40,925 bases of DNA from Lachnospiraceae bacterium UBA7205 (GTDB lineage: Bacteria > Bacillota > Clostridia > Lachnospirales > Lachnospiraceae): assembly GCA_002490665.1 (NCBI GenBank), contig DKUL01000063.1, forward strand, positions 1 to 40,925, written 5' to 3'. The notes under the pieces are model-generated. The model saw only the letters and a list, made by a program, of their open reading frames with translations, did not search any database and was not told the DNA's origin. Every line of letters starts with the position of its first letter. Position 1 is the stretch's first letter. This document shows positions 33,590 through 40,925 of the stretch, one piece after another. Both the position numbers and the translations under genes were made by a program.

Positions 33590-34528
33590 GTGAGTGTAAA
33601 GGTTTCGATATGTATTCCCTGCTATAACAATGCGGACGAGGTGAAACGCCTGCTGGAATCCATATATAGCCAGGATTATACGGATTTTGAGGTGAACCTG
33701 TCGGATGACTCGACAAATGACGCGACAGAAGCCTTGGTGCAGGAATGTTATCCGCAGGTAAAATACCGGCATAATAAAAAGCCGTTCGGGCATATCTTCA
33801 ACTGGAATGCCGCGATAAAAATGGCGGAGGGCGAATACATCAAGATTATGTTCAGCGATGACTGGTTTACGGACAGGACAAGCCTTGGCGCGTTTGCGGC
33901 GATGCTTGACAGTCATCCCGACGCCATGCTTGCGTTTTCCGGCAGCAGGCAGGTGATGCTGGACGGACAAAACAGCGATGCGCTGCACCATGTGACGGCG
34001 GCGCACCAGACGGCTTTTTATGACCGCGCTGCCGACGCGGCGTTTATAGACGGACTGCGCAGGGACTACCGCCATCTTTTTCTCGGAAACCAGATAGGCG
34101 CGCCGAGCGCCACAATCTACCGCAGGGGCAGTGCGCCAGCTTTGTTTGACGAGAAGAGCAACTGGGCGTCCGACATGTTCCTGTATTTTGACCTGCTGGC
34201 AAAAAATCAGGTGTTTGCATATACGAAGGAGCCGCTGGTTTCAATCGGGGTACATGAAAACCAGTACACGGAAAGCTTTTCCGAGCGGGATGAGCGCATC
34301 TACAATGATTACAGATATATGTACACAAAATACCACTTGCGGGAAAGCGCGGCGTGCAGGGCATTTTTTGCCGAACGGTTTCTGGTCAAGTACCATAAGG
34401 GATTTGGCGAGGCGAAGGCGCTTGGGATTGACAAGAGCCTGCTGATGCGCAAGTGGATTGCGGAGCAGAAAGCAACGGTGCGGTGCTTCCTGCAAAACCG
34501 GTTTCGGAGGGAGGTATCCAATGAGTGA
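33590..34528 (+). CDS. GT2 family glycosyltransferase
   Basis: The 312-aa protein starts at GTG 33590 and reads VKVSICIPCYNNADEVKRLLESIYSQDY, then NLSDDSTND (Asp39, Asp40) and the DxD-type FSDDW at 88-92. It is a GT-A fold inverting transferase. HIFNWNAAIKMAEGEYIKIMFSDDW is characteristic of the subgroup that also includes the gene at 35691. A GGGGTAAGG lies just upstream. The gene overlaps the Wzy-like gene by 8 nt, suggesting coupled translation. Donor and linkage unknown. Confidence 0.88.
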   Translation: MSVKVSICIPCYNNADEVKRLLESIYSQDYTDFEVNLSDDSTNDATEALVQECYPQVKYRHNKKPFGHIFNWNAAIKMAEGEYIKIMFSDDWFTDRTSLGAFAAMLDSHPDAMLAFSGSRQVMLDGQNSDALHHVTAAHQTAFYDRAADAAFIDGLRRDYRHLFLGNQIGAPSATIYRRGSAPALFDEKSNWASDMFLYFDLLAKNQVFAYTKEPLVSIGVHENQYTESFSERDERIYNDYRYMYTKYHLRESAACRAFFAERFLVKYHKGFGEAKALGIDKSLLMRKWIAEQKATVRCFLQNRFRREVSNE

Positions 34529-35690
34529 CAAAAATGCGGAAAAAATAGGCGCGGTCTGCTTCTGGACTGGTCTGATGATCGAGCTGCTGATTGTGGTTGT
34601 GGAGAAGAGCGCATACACCAATCCGCTGGAAAGCCAGCTGTTCCGGTTGACTTTTTTGTTGTTTTGCATCAAAATAGCATTGACAAAATATTCCAAAGGG
34701 GAATGGCTTGCGATTTTGCTGACTGGCGCCATTCTGTTTGTCTCCTATCTGGTCAATGAGCGCGACGAGGCGGTGCGTGTGGTGGCGTTTGTCGCGGCGT
34801 GCAAGGGGATGGATGTCAGAAAGGTCATGAAGGCAGTGTTCTGGACGACGCTTGCAGGCTGTGTGGCGCTGATGGCGCTGTCCGTGACCGGAATCTATGG
34901 GGCGGTATCCGTTACTGCCGACTATGGCAGGGGCGGCATGGAGACAAGGTACACGCTTGGTATGGGACATCCCAATGCCCTCCACAGTATGCTCTGGCTG
35001 GTTGTCGTGCTGGCAGTCTACTGTGACGCGGACAGGATGAAATGGTATCACTATGCGGCGTTTTTGGTATTGGATATCGTGCTGTATACATTTACAAAGT
35101 CGAATACAGGTGTTATTGTATGGGCTTTTTTTCTTGCGGCGGCATTTGCCATGCGCTACAGCAAAACATGCAGGGAGAACAGGACAGCCTATCTTTTCGG
35201 CGCCGCGGTTGTGCTGGGCTGTATTGTGTTTTCCATGATGGGTTCCCATATAGAAAATACATATGAGACGCCCGACAGCCTGATGCACAAGTTTGACAAG
35301 CTGCTGAACGGCAGATACCAGAGCTGTTATGCCGTCGAGGCGGCAAGGCTTGAGAACTGGAAGCTGTTTGCATCGCCCGAAAATACGGAATACTTTGACG
35401 CGGGATTTGTCAAGCTGTTTTACTGGTATGGGATTATCCCCGGAATGCTTTACATCGGGATGAATTTCTATCTGCTGTATCAGGGTTATAAAAAAAAGGA
35501 CGCGGTCATGCTCGTCATGATTGTGTCATTCTCCATTTATAACCTGATGGAGGCGCATTTTATATCGGAATATTTATTAAGAAATTATCTTCTGGTGCTG
35601 ATGGGGTATTACTGGTATCAGCCATTTGTGGACAAATACAGGTTTGAGGGATATTTTTGGCAGGTCAGGGGCCTGCTGGGAAAGGCGTAG
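34521..35690 (+). CDS. Wzy-like O-antigen/capsule polymerase
   Basis: From ATG 34521 (GGAGG upstream) the product is 389 aa with about ten membrane segments and a large outer loop near 250-290. RYTLGMGHPNALH near 150-162 is the conserved outer-loop feature of Wzy/EpsG-like polymerases, followed by FTKSNTGV. Such proteins join flipped repeat units outside the membrane. Wzy sequences are poorly conserved, so the call rests on topology, the RxxxGxGHPN pattern and the setting among glycosyltransferases. With a PglK-type flippase present, it might instead act as a ligase. Confidence 0.75.
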   Translation: MSDKNAEKIGAVCFWTGLMIELLIVVVEKSAYTNPLESQLFRLTFLLFCIKIALTKYSKGEWLAILLTGAILFVSYLVNERDEAVRVVAFVAACKGMDVRKVMKAVFWTTLAGCVALMALSVTGIYGAVSVTADYGRGGMETRYTLGMGHPNALHSMLWLVVVLAVYCDADRMKWYHYAAFLVLDIVLYTFTKSNTGVIVWAFFLAAAFAMRYSKTCRENRTAYLFGAAVVLGCIVFSMMGSHIENTYETPDSLMHKFDKLLNGRYQSCYAVEAARLENWKLFASPENTEYFDAGFVKLFYWYGIIPGMLYIGMNFYLLYQGYKKKDAVMLVMIVSFSIYNLMEAHFISEYLLRNYLLVLMGYYWYQPFVDKYRFEGYFWQVRGLLGKA

Positions 35691-36512
35691 ATGATGAAGC
35701 TGGTGAGTGTGGTTGTCCTGTCATATCGCTCCGCGGAGACGATTGTCGAGACACTGGAAAGTATCAAAAATCAGACATATCCGAATATTGAGCTGATTGT
35801 CACGGACGATGCGTCCCCCGACAATACGGTGCAGGTGGTTCGGCAGTGGATTGCGGAAAACGAGGGGGCGCTGGCGGCAATAAAACTTGTCACGTCGGAC
35901 AAAAATACCGGACTTCCCGCAAACATCAACAGGGGACTTAAGGCTGCCACAGGAGAATACTATAAGGGTATCGCCGGGGATGATTACATGACAAAGGATG
36001 CAATTGCGTGCTATGTCCGGTTCTGTGAGACACACCCGAATGTCTTTCCGATTGCGAAGGTGCACCTTTTTAACGACAAAAACCCGGATGCGGTGTACGC
36101 GGATGTGCAGGCATACTGTGACAGGTGTTATGAATTTGCGCAGAAGGATTACCGGGAACAGTACCGGATGCTGCTGGTGAAGAACCGGATTGTGGCGCCG
36201 TCGGCAACCTTTTACACGATGGATTTTATCAGGAAAACAGGCGGCTATGAGGAGTGCTACAGGTGGTTTGAGGATTATCCGATGAATCTGGAGGCAATGC
36301 ATATGGGCTACCGGTTTGGTCTGCTGGACAGGGAAATTGTGTGGTACCGCATGTCGGACCAGTCAGTGACGTCCGCAAACTTGTCCAGACTAAAAAAGAC
36401 AGAGATGAAGCTTTTTTTCCGAAAAAGATTCTGGTATCTGTTCCAAAACGGCATGGGATGGGAGGCAGTGAAACAGTGCAAAAGCTGGTTAAAGGTACTC
36501 ATACAAAAGTAA
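35691..36512 (+). CDS. GT2 family glycosyltransferase
   Basis: The 273-aa protein begins LVSVVVLSYRSAETIVETLESIKNQTYPNIELIVTDDASPD, with the DD at 39-40 for nucleotide binding and AGDDYM near 94-99 as the metal site. It is a short GT-A inverting transferase of the capsule type. The ATG follows the Wzy-like stop directly; a second ATG at 35694 is equally possible. Its 3' end overlaps the next gene by 37 nt in another frame. Sugar unknown. Confidence 0.88.
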   Translation: MMKLVSVVVLSYRSAETIVETLESIKNQTYPNIELIVTDDASPDNTVQVVRQWIAENEGALAAIKLVTSDKNTGLPANINRGLKAATGEYYKGIAGDDYMTKDAIACYVRFCETHPNVFPIAKVHLFNDKNPDAVYADVQAYCDRCYEFAQKDYREQYRMLLVKNRIVAPSATFYTMDFIRKTGGYEECYRWFEDYPMNLEAMHMGYRFGLLDREIVWYRMSDQSVTSANLSRLKKTEMKLFFRKRFWYLFQNGMGWEAVKQCKSWLKVLIQK

Positions 36513-38404
36513 GGAAGTGTTTACGATATCTGGTGTTATCCGTGGGACTGCTTGTCCTCTATGTCGTGCTGCTTATGGCAGGGCAGGCGATACCGCGCAG
36601 GCTTGTACTGGACAACGTCCGGGAATCCTATCTGCAGCTGGAAAAACAGGGGTTATATTATGAAGGAATACCTGGTGCCTCGTGGGACAACTGGACAGAC
36701 AGCTACTTCATGAATTCTGCCGTGACAGCGTATGATGGAACGCTGCTGCAAAAAGCCATTGCAAATGCCTATACGACTTACAGCGAGCTGGATGAAAGCG
36801 GCTCAGCCAACACGATAGACGATGTGAGATATGCGCTGGAGCAGGATACGAATGCGGTCATAAAGCCTTATTCCAGATACTGGGTGGGAATGCTGACGGT
36901 CTATAAAATACTGCTGCTGTTTATGCCGATTAACGGGATTCGCACCCTGATGTTTGCGGTTGCGGCAGCGCTGTTTCTGGTCAGCGCCGTCGGGGTATAC
37001 AAAATGCTTGGTGCAAAGGGGCTTGTCCCATATGTGGTCAGCGTGGCTGTGGCAGCATATTTTCCACAGGCTCTGTGCCTTGTTTTTAACACGGATATTG
37101 TGATGATGTTTCTCATGATGGCTGTCTGCTGGCAGCTGTTTCGCAAAAATGCGACAACGGAGCAGTTTGCCGTTTTGTTTTTTCTGGGCGGTTCCGTGCT
37201 GGCGTATTTGAATTACTGGGCATTTCCGCTGATAACGCTGGGATTTCCGCTGGTATTTGTCCTTTCTGTCAGGATTGAGAATGGCTGCGGGATGAAAACC
37301 CTGACGAAGGAGACCGTTCTCTTATCCGTGTGCTGGGGCGCGGGGCTGGCAGGAACGGTGCTTGCAAAGCAGGTTCTGTGCAGGCTTGTGCTGGGAACCC
37401 AGAGCGGGACAGGGCAGCTGTTTTTGCGGATGGGGTCGGAATTTACATGGAATGACAGGCTGCTTTCGGTGGTGAACGGCATGGTCAGGCGTATGGAAAG
37501 CAAACCGGTGCTGGTGCTGACCGTGGTCACGGCAATCATACTGGTAATCCTGTTGAAGGTATGGGCATACCGCATACAGTACAAGTACTGCCTGCTTTTC
37601 TTTGTCGCGCTTTATCCCATAATATGGTGGTTTATGCTGCCCAACCACTGTATCCATGGCTTTGTAATCCATATGTACGGTGTAACCTATTATGCGATGC
37701 TCAGCGCCGTCTGGATGAATGTCCAGCGACCGAAGGAGTCTGGCGTGTGGCAAAAAAACTGGTTCATCAGGGGGATTGTGGTAAATTTAGCGGCATTTGT
37801 CGTGTGGGGACTGCTGTCATATGGGCTGTTCCATGTGAATGTCCATTATGGTGCACAGGAGCGGGAGCCATGGTCCCTGGAGTCGACAGGGACAGTAAAT
37901 GCCAATGAAGGCAGCGGTGTGGTGCAGGAGGTTGTGTTTACCGATTTTACTATGCTAACAGCCTATTTAAAAAGTGTCAGCACGATTCTGGTAAATCTGC
38001 CTGACGACAAAAACGACGGTATACTGCACGTCGAACTGTCTGAGGATGGCAGCGTGCTTTGTATGGCAGATGTCGCGGTTTCCGATATTGAGGCGGGAAC
38101 GTGGTTTGACATTCCAATGGGGTGCGTCGTGGCACTAAACCATATCTATCAGATTACATACACCATGCAGGACAACAGCCTGTCAGAGCCGTACCTGCTG
38201 GTGCAGGATTCTGCCCAGGCGGTCGGGGCGAACAAGGCGTTATATGCAGACGGTGCGCCGGTGGATGGTGCACTGGCAAACAAATACTGTTTTGATGCAT
38301 ACATCCTTCCGGCAGAGGCGAAAGGATGCATCCTGTTTCTTTTGCTGGCTGTCATGGAGTATGCCATATTCTGTTACGATTCACTCCGTCCCGGCAACAG
38401 GTAA
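36476..38404 (+). CDS. large polytopic membrane protein, probable GT-C-like enzyme
   Basis: Starting at GTG 36476 (GGAGG 10 nt upstream) the product is 642 aa; an ATG at 36458 is also in frame. It has an N-terminal membrane segment, an outer loop with GIPGASWDNWTDSYFMNSAV near 48-67, about ten further membrane segments, and an outer C-terminal domain of about 170 residues before a last membrane helix. The acidic DNWTD loop and outward sensor-like domain resemble membrane glycosyltransferases that use polyprenyl-phosphate sugars, but no family was recognised with certainty. It overlaps the GT2 gene upstream, so it belongs to the same operon. Confidence 0.65.
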   Translation: MQKLVKGTHTKVRKCLRYLVLSVGLLVLYVVLLMAGQAIPRRLVLDNVRESYLQLEKQGLYYEGIPGASWDNWTDSYFMNSAVTAYDGTLLQKAIANAYTTYSELDESGSANTIDDVRYALEQDTNAVIKPYSRYWVGMLTVYKILLLFMPINGIRTLMFAVAAALFLVSAVGVYKMLGAKGLVPYVVSVAVAAYFPQALCLVFNTDIVMMFLMMAVCWQLFRKNATTEQFAVLFFLGGSVLAYLNYWAFPLITLGFPLVFVLSVRIENGCGMKTLTKETVLLSVCWGAGLAGTVLAKQVLCRLVLGTQSGTGQLFLRMGSEFTWNDRLLSVVNGMVRRMESKPVLVLTVVTAIILVILLKVWAYRIQYKYCLLFFVALYPIIWWFMLPNHCIHGFVIHMYGVTYYAMLSAVWMNVQRPKESGVWQKNWFIRGIVVNLAAFVVWGLLSYGLFHVNVHYGAQEREPWSLESTGTVNANEGSGVVQEVVFTDFTMLTAYLKSVSTILVNLPDDKNDGILHVELSEDGSVLCMADVAVSDIEAGTWFDIPMGCVVALNHIYQITYTMQDNSLSEPYLLVQDSAQAVGANKALYADGAPVDGALANKYCFDAYILPAEAKGCILFLLLAVMEYAIFCYDSLRPGNR

Positions 38405-38476
38405 AAATCCACAGAAATGATATTTTTGCCGAAATCCGGAAAAAATAGAAAATGGATACATTGAGGGGGAAGGACT

Positions 38477-39646
38477 ATGAATATCGTAATTATTCCGGCG
38501 TTTTTTCAGACGAAGAAAAACCCCACCATCGGGAGTTTTTTTCTGGATCAGGCAAAGGCGCTGCACAAGAGCGGGCATCGGGTAAGCATACTCTACTGCG
38601 ATACGTATTCTGTGAAATGTATCAGGGATTTTGCCGCATACAGGGAGGATGCGCAGTCGGAGACCGACGGTGTCCGAATCTATCGGAACCGAGTTTTTTG
38701 TCCGCTCAAGCATGGCATGGAGGGATATCGGACGCAGTTTGCCGAGGGGATTATCCGGCTTTTTGAACAGTACCTGTCAGGTGAAAAGGTGGACATCATC
38801 CATGCGCACTGCTGTGTCTGGGCAGGGTATGCGGCGATGCAGCTGTCTGACCGGACAGGGATTCCCTATCTCATAACGGAGCACGCGACACTATTTGCAC
38901 TCCACAAGGACAAGATACGTAAGGACAATGAACGGCACATCAGGCAGGCGTTTGGGCGGGCGGCAAGGGTGGTCTGCGTCAGCCGGGCATTTGCAAGGCT
39001 GATAGCCCAGTACAGAACCGAGGGAGACATTGAAGTCATTGGAAATGTTGTCGATTTCGGGCGGTTTCACCCTGGTCAGGGCACGCCGCACAGTGGGATG
39101 CGGTTTCTGACCATATGCTATATGAATACCAGTGACCAGCTTCGGAAAAAGGGCATGGATATCCTGCTGAAGGCGTGGCAGGATTTTTCCCGGAAACAGG
39201 ATGGCGTGAAGCTTGTCATCGGCGGCGGTGGACAGGCGGCGCAAAAAGCAGTAGAATGGTGTAAGGAATATGGCATAGAGGAGTCCGTGGAATTTGCGGG
39301 CGCATTAAGCCGTGAAGAGGTTGTGGCGCAGATGCAGGCATGTGACGCGTTTGTGCTCCCGAGCCGCTATGAGACGTTTGGTGTGGTCTACATTGAGGCG
39401 ATGGCGTGCGGCAAACCCGTCATTGCTGCGGCAAACGGCGGACCGGATGATTTTGTAAAGGATTTTAACGGAATGCTGATTCCACCGGAAAGTGTGGATG
39501 CGCTGACGCAGGCAATGCTGCGTATGACAGCGGACAGGGAACACTATGAACCTTGCCGGATTGCTGAATTTGCGAGTGAGCATTTTTCCGAGCAGGCGGT
39601 TGCGGCACGGCTTTTAGCATTATATAACCAGATTCTGGGTGGGTAG
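38477..39646 (+). CDS. GT4 family glycosyltransferase
   Basis: The 389-aa protein has the GT-B two-domain fold. The N-terminal domain has IPAFFQTKKNPTIGSFF, HAHCCVWAGYAA near 112-123 and ITEHA. The C-terminal donor-binding domain has LVIGGGGQ near 250, and EAMACGKPVIAAANGGPDDFV near 306-326 with the EX7E-like pattern of retaining GT4 enzymes. It would transfer a hexose from a nucleotide donor in the cytoplasm. A strong GGGGGAAGG precedes the ATG, and the 72-nt gap before it is the longest between genes in this part of the cluster. Confidence 0.9.
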   Translation: MNIVIIPAFFQTKKNPTIGSFFLDQAKALHKSGHRVSILYCDTYSVKCIRDFAAYREDAQSETDGVRIYRNRVFCPLKHGMEGYRTQFAEGIIRLFEQYLSGEKVDIIHAHCCVWAGYAAMQLSDRTGIPYLITEHATLFALHKDKIRKDNERHIRQAFGRAARVVCVSRAFARLIAQYRTEGDIEVIGNVVDFGRFHPGQGTPHSGMRFLTICYMNTSDQLRKKGMDILLKAWQDFSRKQDGVKLVIGGGGQAAQKAVEWCKEYGIEESVEFAGALSREEVVAQMQACDAFVLPSRYETFGVVYIEAMACGKPVIAAANGGPDDFVKDFNGMLIPPESVDALTQAMLRMTADREHYEPCRIAEFASEHFSEQAVAARLLALYNQILGG

Positions 39647-39655
39647 GAGGAACAG

Positions 39656-40483
39656 ATGATTATCGCTGTAAACTATGCGGACAAAAAATTTAAACGGGCG
39701 CAGCAGCTCAATAGCAGGACTGCAAGGCAGTGGGGGGCTGACAGGGTCATTGAATATGGACCGGAGGATATTGACGAATCATTCCGCAGAAAAAACCATG
39801 CCATTCTGGATGCCCCGAGAGGGGGAGGGTACTATCTCTGGAAGCCCTATGTCTACCGAAAGGCATATGATGCGCTGGGGGAGGGCGACTATCTGGTGTA
39901 CATTGACGCGGGCGCTGTCTATGTCAACAAAATACAGTATCTGATTGACTGCATGGAACGTGAAAAAACACCTGTTATGATTTTTGCGCTGGAACAGGAA
40001 CGCGTTGAAAAGGGTAATACAAAGCGGGACGCGTTTGTGCTGACCGGATGTGACACGCCACAGTACACGGACACGCCGCAGTCCATCGGTGGTTACTTTG
40101 TCTGTAAAAAGGCGCCGGAGGTGGAAGCCTATCTTGACGAGGTGCTGCACTACGCGCAGGACATCCGCATTATCTCCGACAATCCGAATGTGATGGGACT
40201 GCCCAATTACAAGGAATTTACCGACCACCGACATGACCAGTCCGTCATCTCGCTGATCTCCAAGAAACACGGATTTAAGAGATTCCGCGACCCATCGCAG
40301 TTTGGACTGAAAAACCACTATGAAGACGAAGTGGAACAGAGGAGCACATATCCGCAGATTGTCGATTCCCATCGGCTGAATGCGGGAAGCCTGCTGGAAA
40401 TCAGGATTCGGAGAATAAAAGCAGTCCGATTTCTTGCCAGCATGGCAAAGAAGGTACGCCACAGAATGGGAGGTGCAGGATGA
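39656..40483 (+). CDS. putative GT-A-like glycosyltransferase
   Basis: The 275-aa protein has GGGYYLWKPYVYRKAYDAL at 56-74 followed by DYLVYIDAGAVYV at 78-90. This combination, with DAG in place of DxD, occurs in poorly characterised capsule glycosyltransferases. A later part has SIGGYFVCKKAPEVEAYLDEVL and DHRHDQSVISLI, where DQS matches the conserved Asp-Gln-Ser seen in GT-A enzymes that bind a donor sugar. TAGGAGG lies before the ATG. Its stop overlaps the start of the next gene (ATGA). Reaction unknown. Confidence 0.7.
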   Translation: MIIAVNYADKKFKRAQQLNSRTARQWGADRVIEYGPEDIDESFRRKNHAILDAPRGGGYYLWKPYVYRKAYDALGEGDYLVYIDAGAVYVNKIQYLIDCMEREKTPVMIFALEQERVEKGNTKRDAFVLTGCDTPQYTDTPQSIGGYFVCKKAPEVEAYLDEVLHYAQDIRIISDNPNVMGLPNYKEFTDHRHDQSVISLISKKHGFKRFRDPSQFGLKNHYEDEVEQRSTYPQIVDSHRLNAGSLLEIRIRRIKAVRFLASMAKKVRHRMGGAG

Positions 40484-40925
40484 CAAGGGAAGAAAAATGG
40501 GTGCGCTATGAGAAAAGGTGGAAGTGGAGGGACTTTTACTTTAACAAGTGCCTGCGGCGGCATGGCATTGTTAAGTATTTCCACAGGGAACCAGTCATGC
40601 CGCACTATGCCAAAAAATGGGTTCTTTCACCGGCAAAGACAAATGACTATATCTATCAGAAAATCATGGAGGGCAGACCTTTTATGACGTGCCGTTTTGG
40701 CAATACGGAGCTTCAGACCGTCGTGGGATATCTGAAAGTAAAGTACAAGGGGCACAGCGCCGAGGATGATGCCTATCTGGACAAGTGGTTTACTCGTCTG
40801 GGCAAGGATTCCGGTTTTTTTCCGGTTGACTACCAGTATCTGGAACGGTTTTCCAGGCTGATTCTCGAATCGGGGGCAAATGCAGACCTCCTTGCAATGT
40901 GGCACCTGAATATGGAGGATTTTAT
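40480..40925 (+). CDS. 3'-truncated gene, GT-D/DUF1792-like glycosyltransferase
   Basis: An ATG at 40480, overlapping the preceding stop, opens a frame that stays open for 148 codons to the window edge. It begins MTREEKWVRYEKRWKWRDFYFNKCLRRHG. Near residue 70 it has TCRFGNTELQTVVGYL, resembling the RFGxxE motif of GT-D-type (DUF1792) domains, where the acidic residue belongs to the donor site. About 40 residues later it reads DSGFFPVDYQYLERFSRLI. The cluster continues beyond the window. The family call is tentative because only the first half is present. Confidence 0.6.
   Translation, partial: MTREEKWVRYEKRWKWRDFYFNKCLRRHGIVKYFHREPVMPHYAKKWVLSPAKTNDYIYQKIMEGRPFMTCRFGNTELQTVVGYLKVKYKGHSAEDDAYLDKWFTRLGKDSGFFPVDYQYLERFSRLILESGANADLLAMWHLNMEDF

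Noticed and set aside
34386..35288. 300-codon minus-strand frame opposite the Wzy-like gene
   Set aside because: It is a shadow of a membrane-protein gene and has no recognisable motif.
1..40925. tRNA, rRNA, riboswitch or insertion-sequence genes
   Set aside because: I scanned the intergenic gaps for cloverleaf, rRNA, T-box-like and transposase signals and saw none; a covariance-model search would be needed to exclude short RNAs.

Overview
The window looks like chromosome from a Gram-positive gut-type clostridium, most likely Lachnospiraceae. This rests on the Shine-Dalgarno sequences (AGGAGG/GGAGG), a GC content near 50% with A/T-rich promoters, VanR/BceAB-type remnants, a secreted protein built from GLUG, InlB-like and Big2 modules, and a long Firmicute-style wall or capsule polysaccharide cluster. 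No rRNA, tRNA, CRISPR array, transposase or integrase was seen. The organism call is inference from gene types, not from a marker gene.

Positions 1-2940 are a decayed accessory segment. A minus-strand gene begins at the left edge. After it come a 5'-truncated ABC-2 permease, an apparently complete ABC-2 permease, a response regulator missing much of its receiver domain, and a scar that fuses the start of a sensor kinase to the last part of an FtsX/BceB-type permease. This reads as one or more antimicrobial-peptide or drug-resistance modules that have suffered several deletions.

Positions 3027-5791 hold three ordinary single genes: a membrane-anchored alpha/beta hydrolase, a TauE/SafE-type anion permease and a RimJ/RimL-like N-acetyltransferase. 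The last ends in an intrinsic terminator that includes its stop codon. Positions 5822-12310 are one giant secreted protein gene (2104 aa) with its own promoter, a six-codon leader ORF and a strong terminator.

From 12312 to the right edge is a polysaccharide assembly region. It opens with asnB, a UbiA-family prenyltransferase and a HAD phosphatase, probably one operon. The UbiA/HAD pair resembles the steps that make polyprenyl-phosphate pentose donors. A VapC-type toxin-antitoxin pair and a divergent acyltransferase-3/SGNH-hydrolase pair follow. From 19534 onward all genes are on the plus strand and nearly abut: a multi-membrane protein, a B12-binding radical SAM enzyme, a GT-C transferase, a GT11 fucosyltransferase-like enzyme, GT2s, an MBOAT O-acyltransferase with its SGNH-like partner, a PglK-type ABC flippase, a divergent GT11 relative, DUF5672, GT17, a Wzy-like polymerase, a third large membrane protein, a GT4, an unclassified GT-A-like enzyme and a cut-off GT-D-like gene.

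Read together, cytoplasmic glycosyltransferases would build a lipid-linked oligosaccharide. The ABC protein would flip it, the Wzy-like protein may polymerise it, and outward-facing GT-C enzymes fed by polyprenyl-phosphate sugars would add side branches. The MBOAT/SGNH and AT3/SGNH proteins would acylate it. No initiating phosphoglycosyltransferase, nucleotide-sugar synthesis genes or wall ligase are in the window. A two-copy structured intergenic repeat (12312-12390 and 21275-21365) brackets the first part of this region, and its second copy supplies the last codons of a gene.
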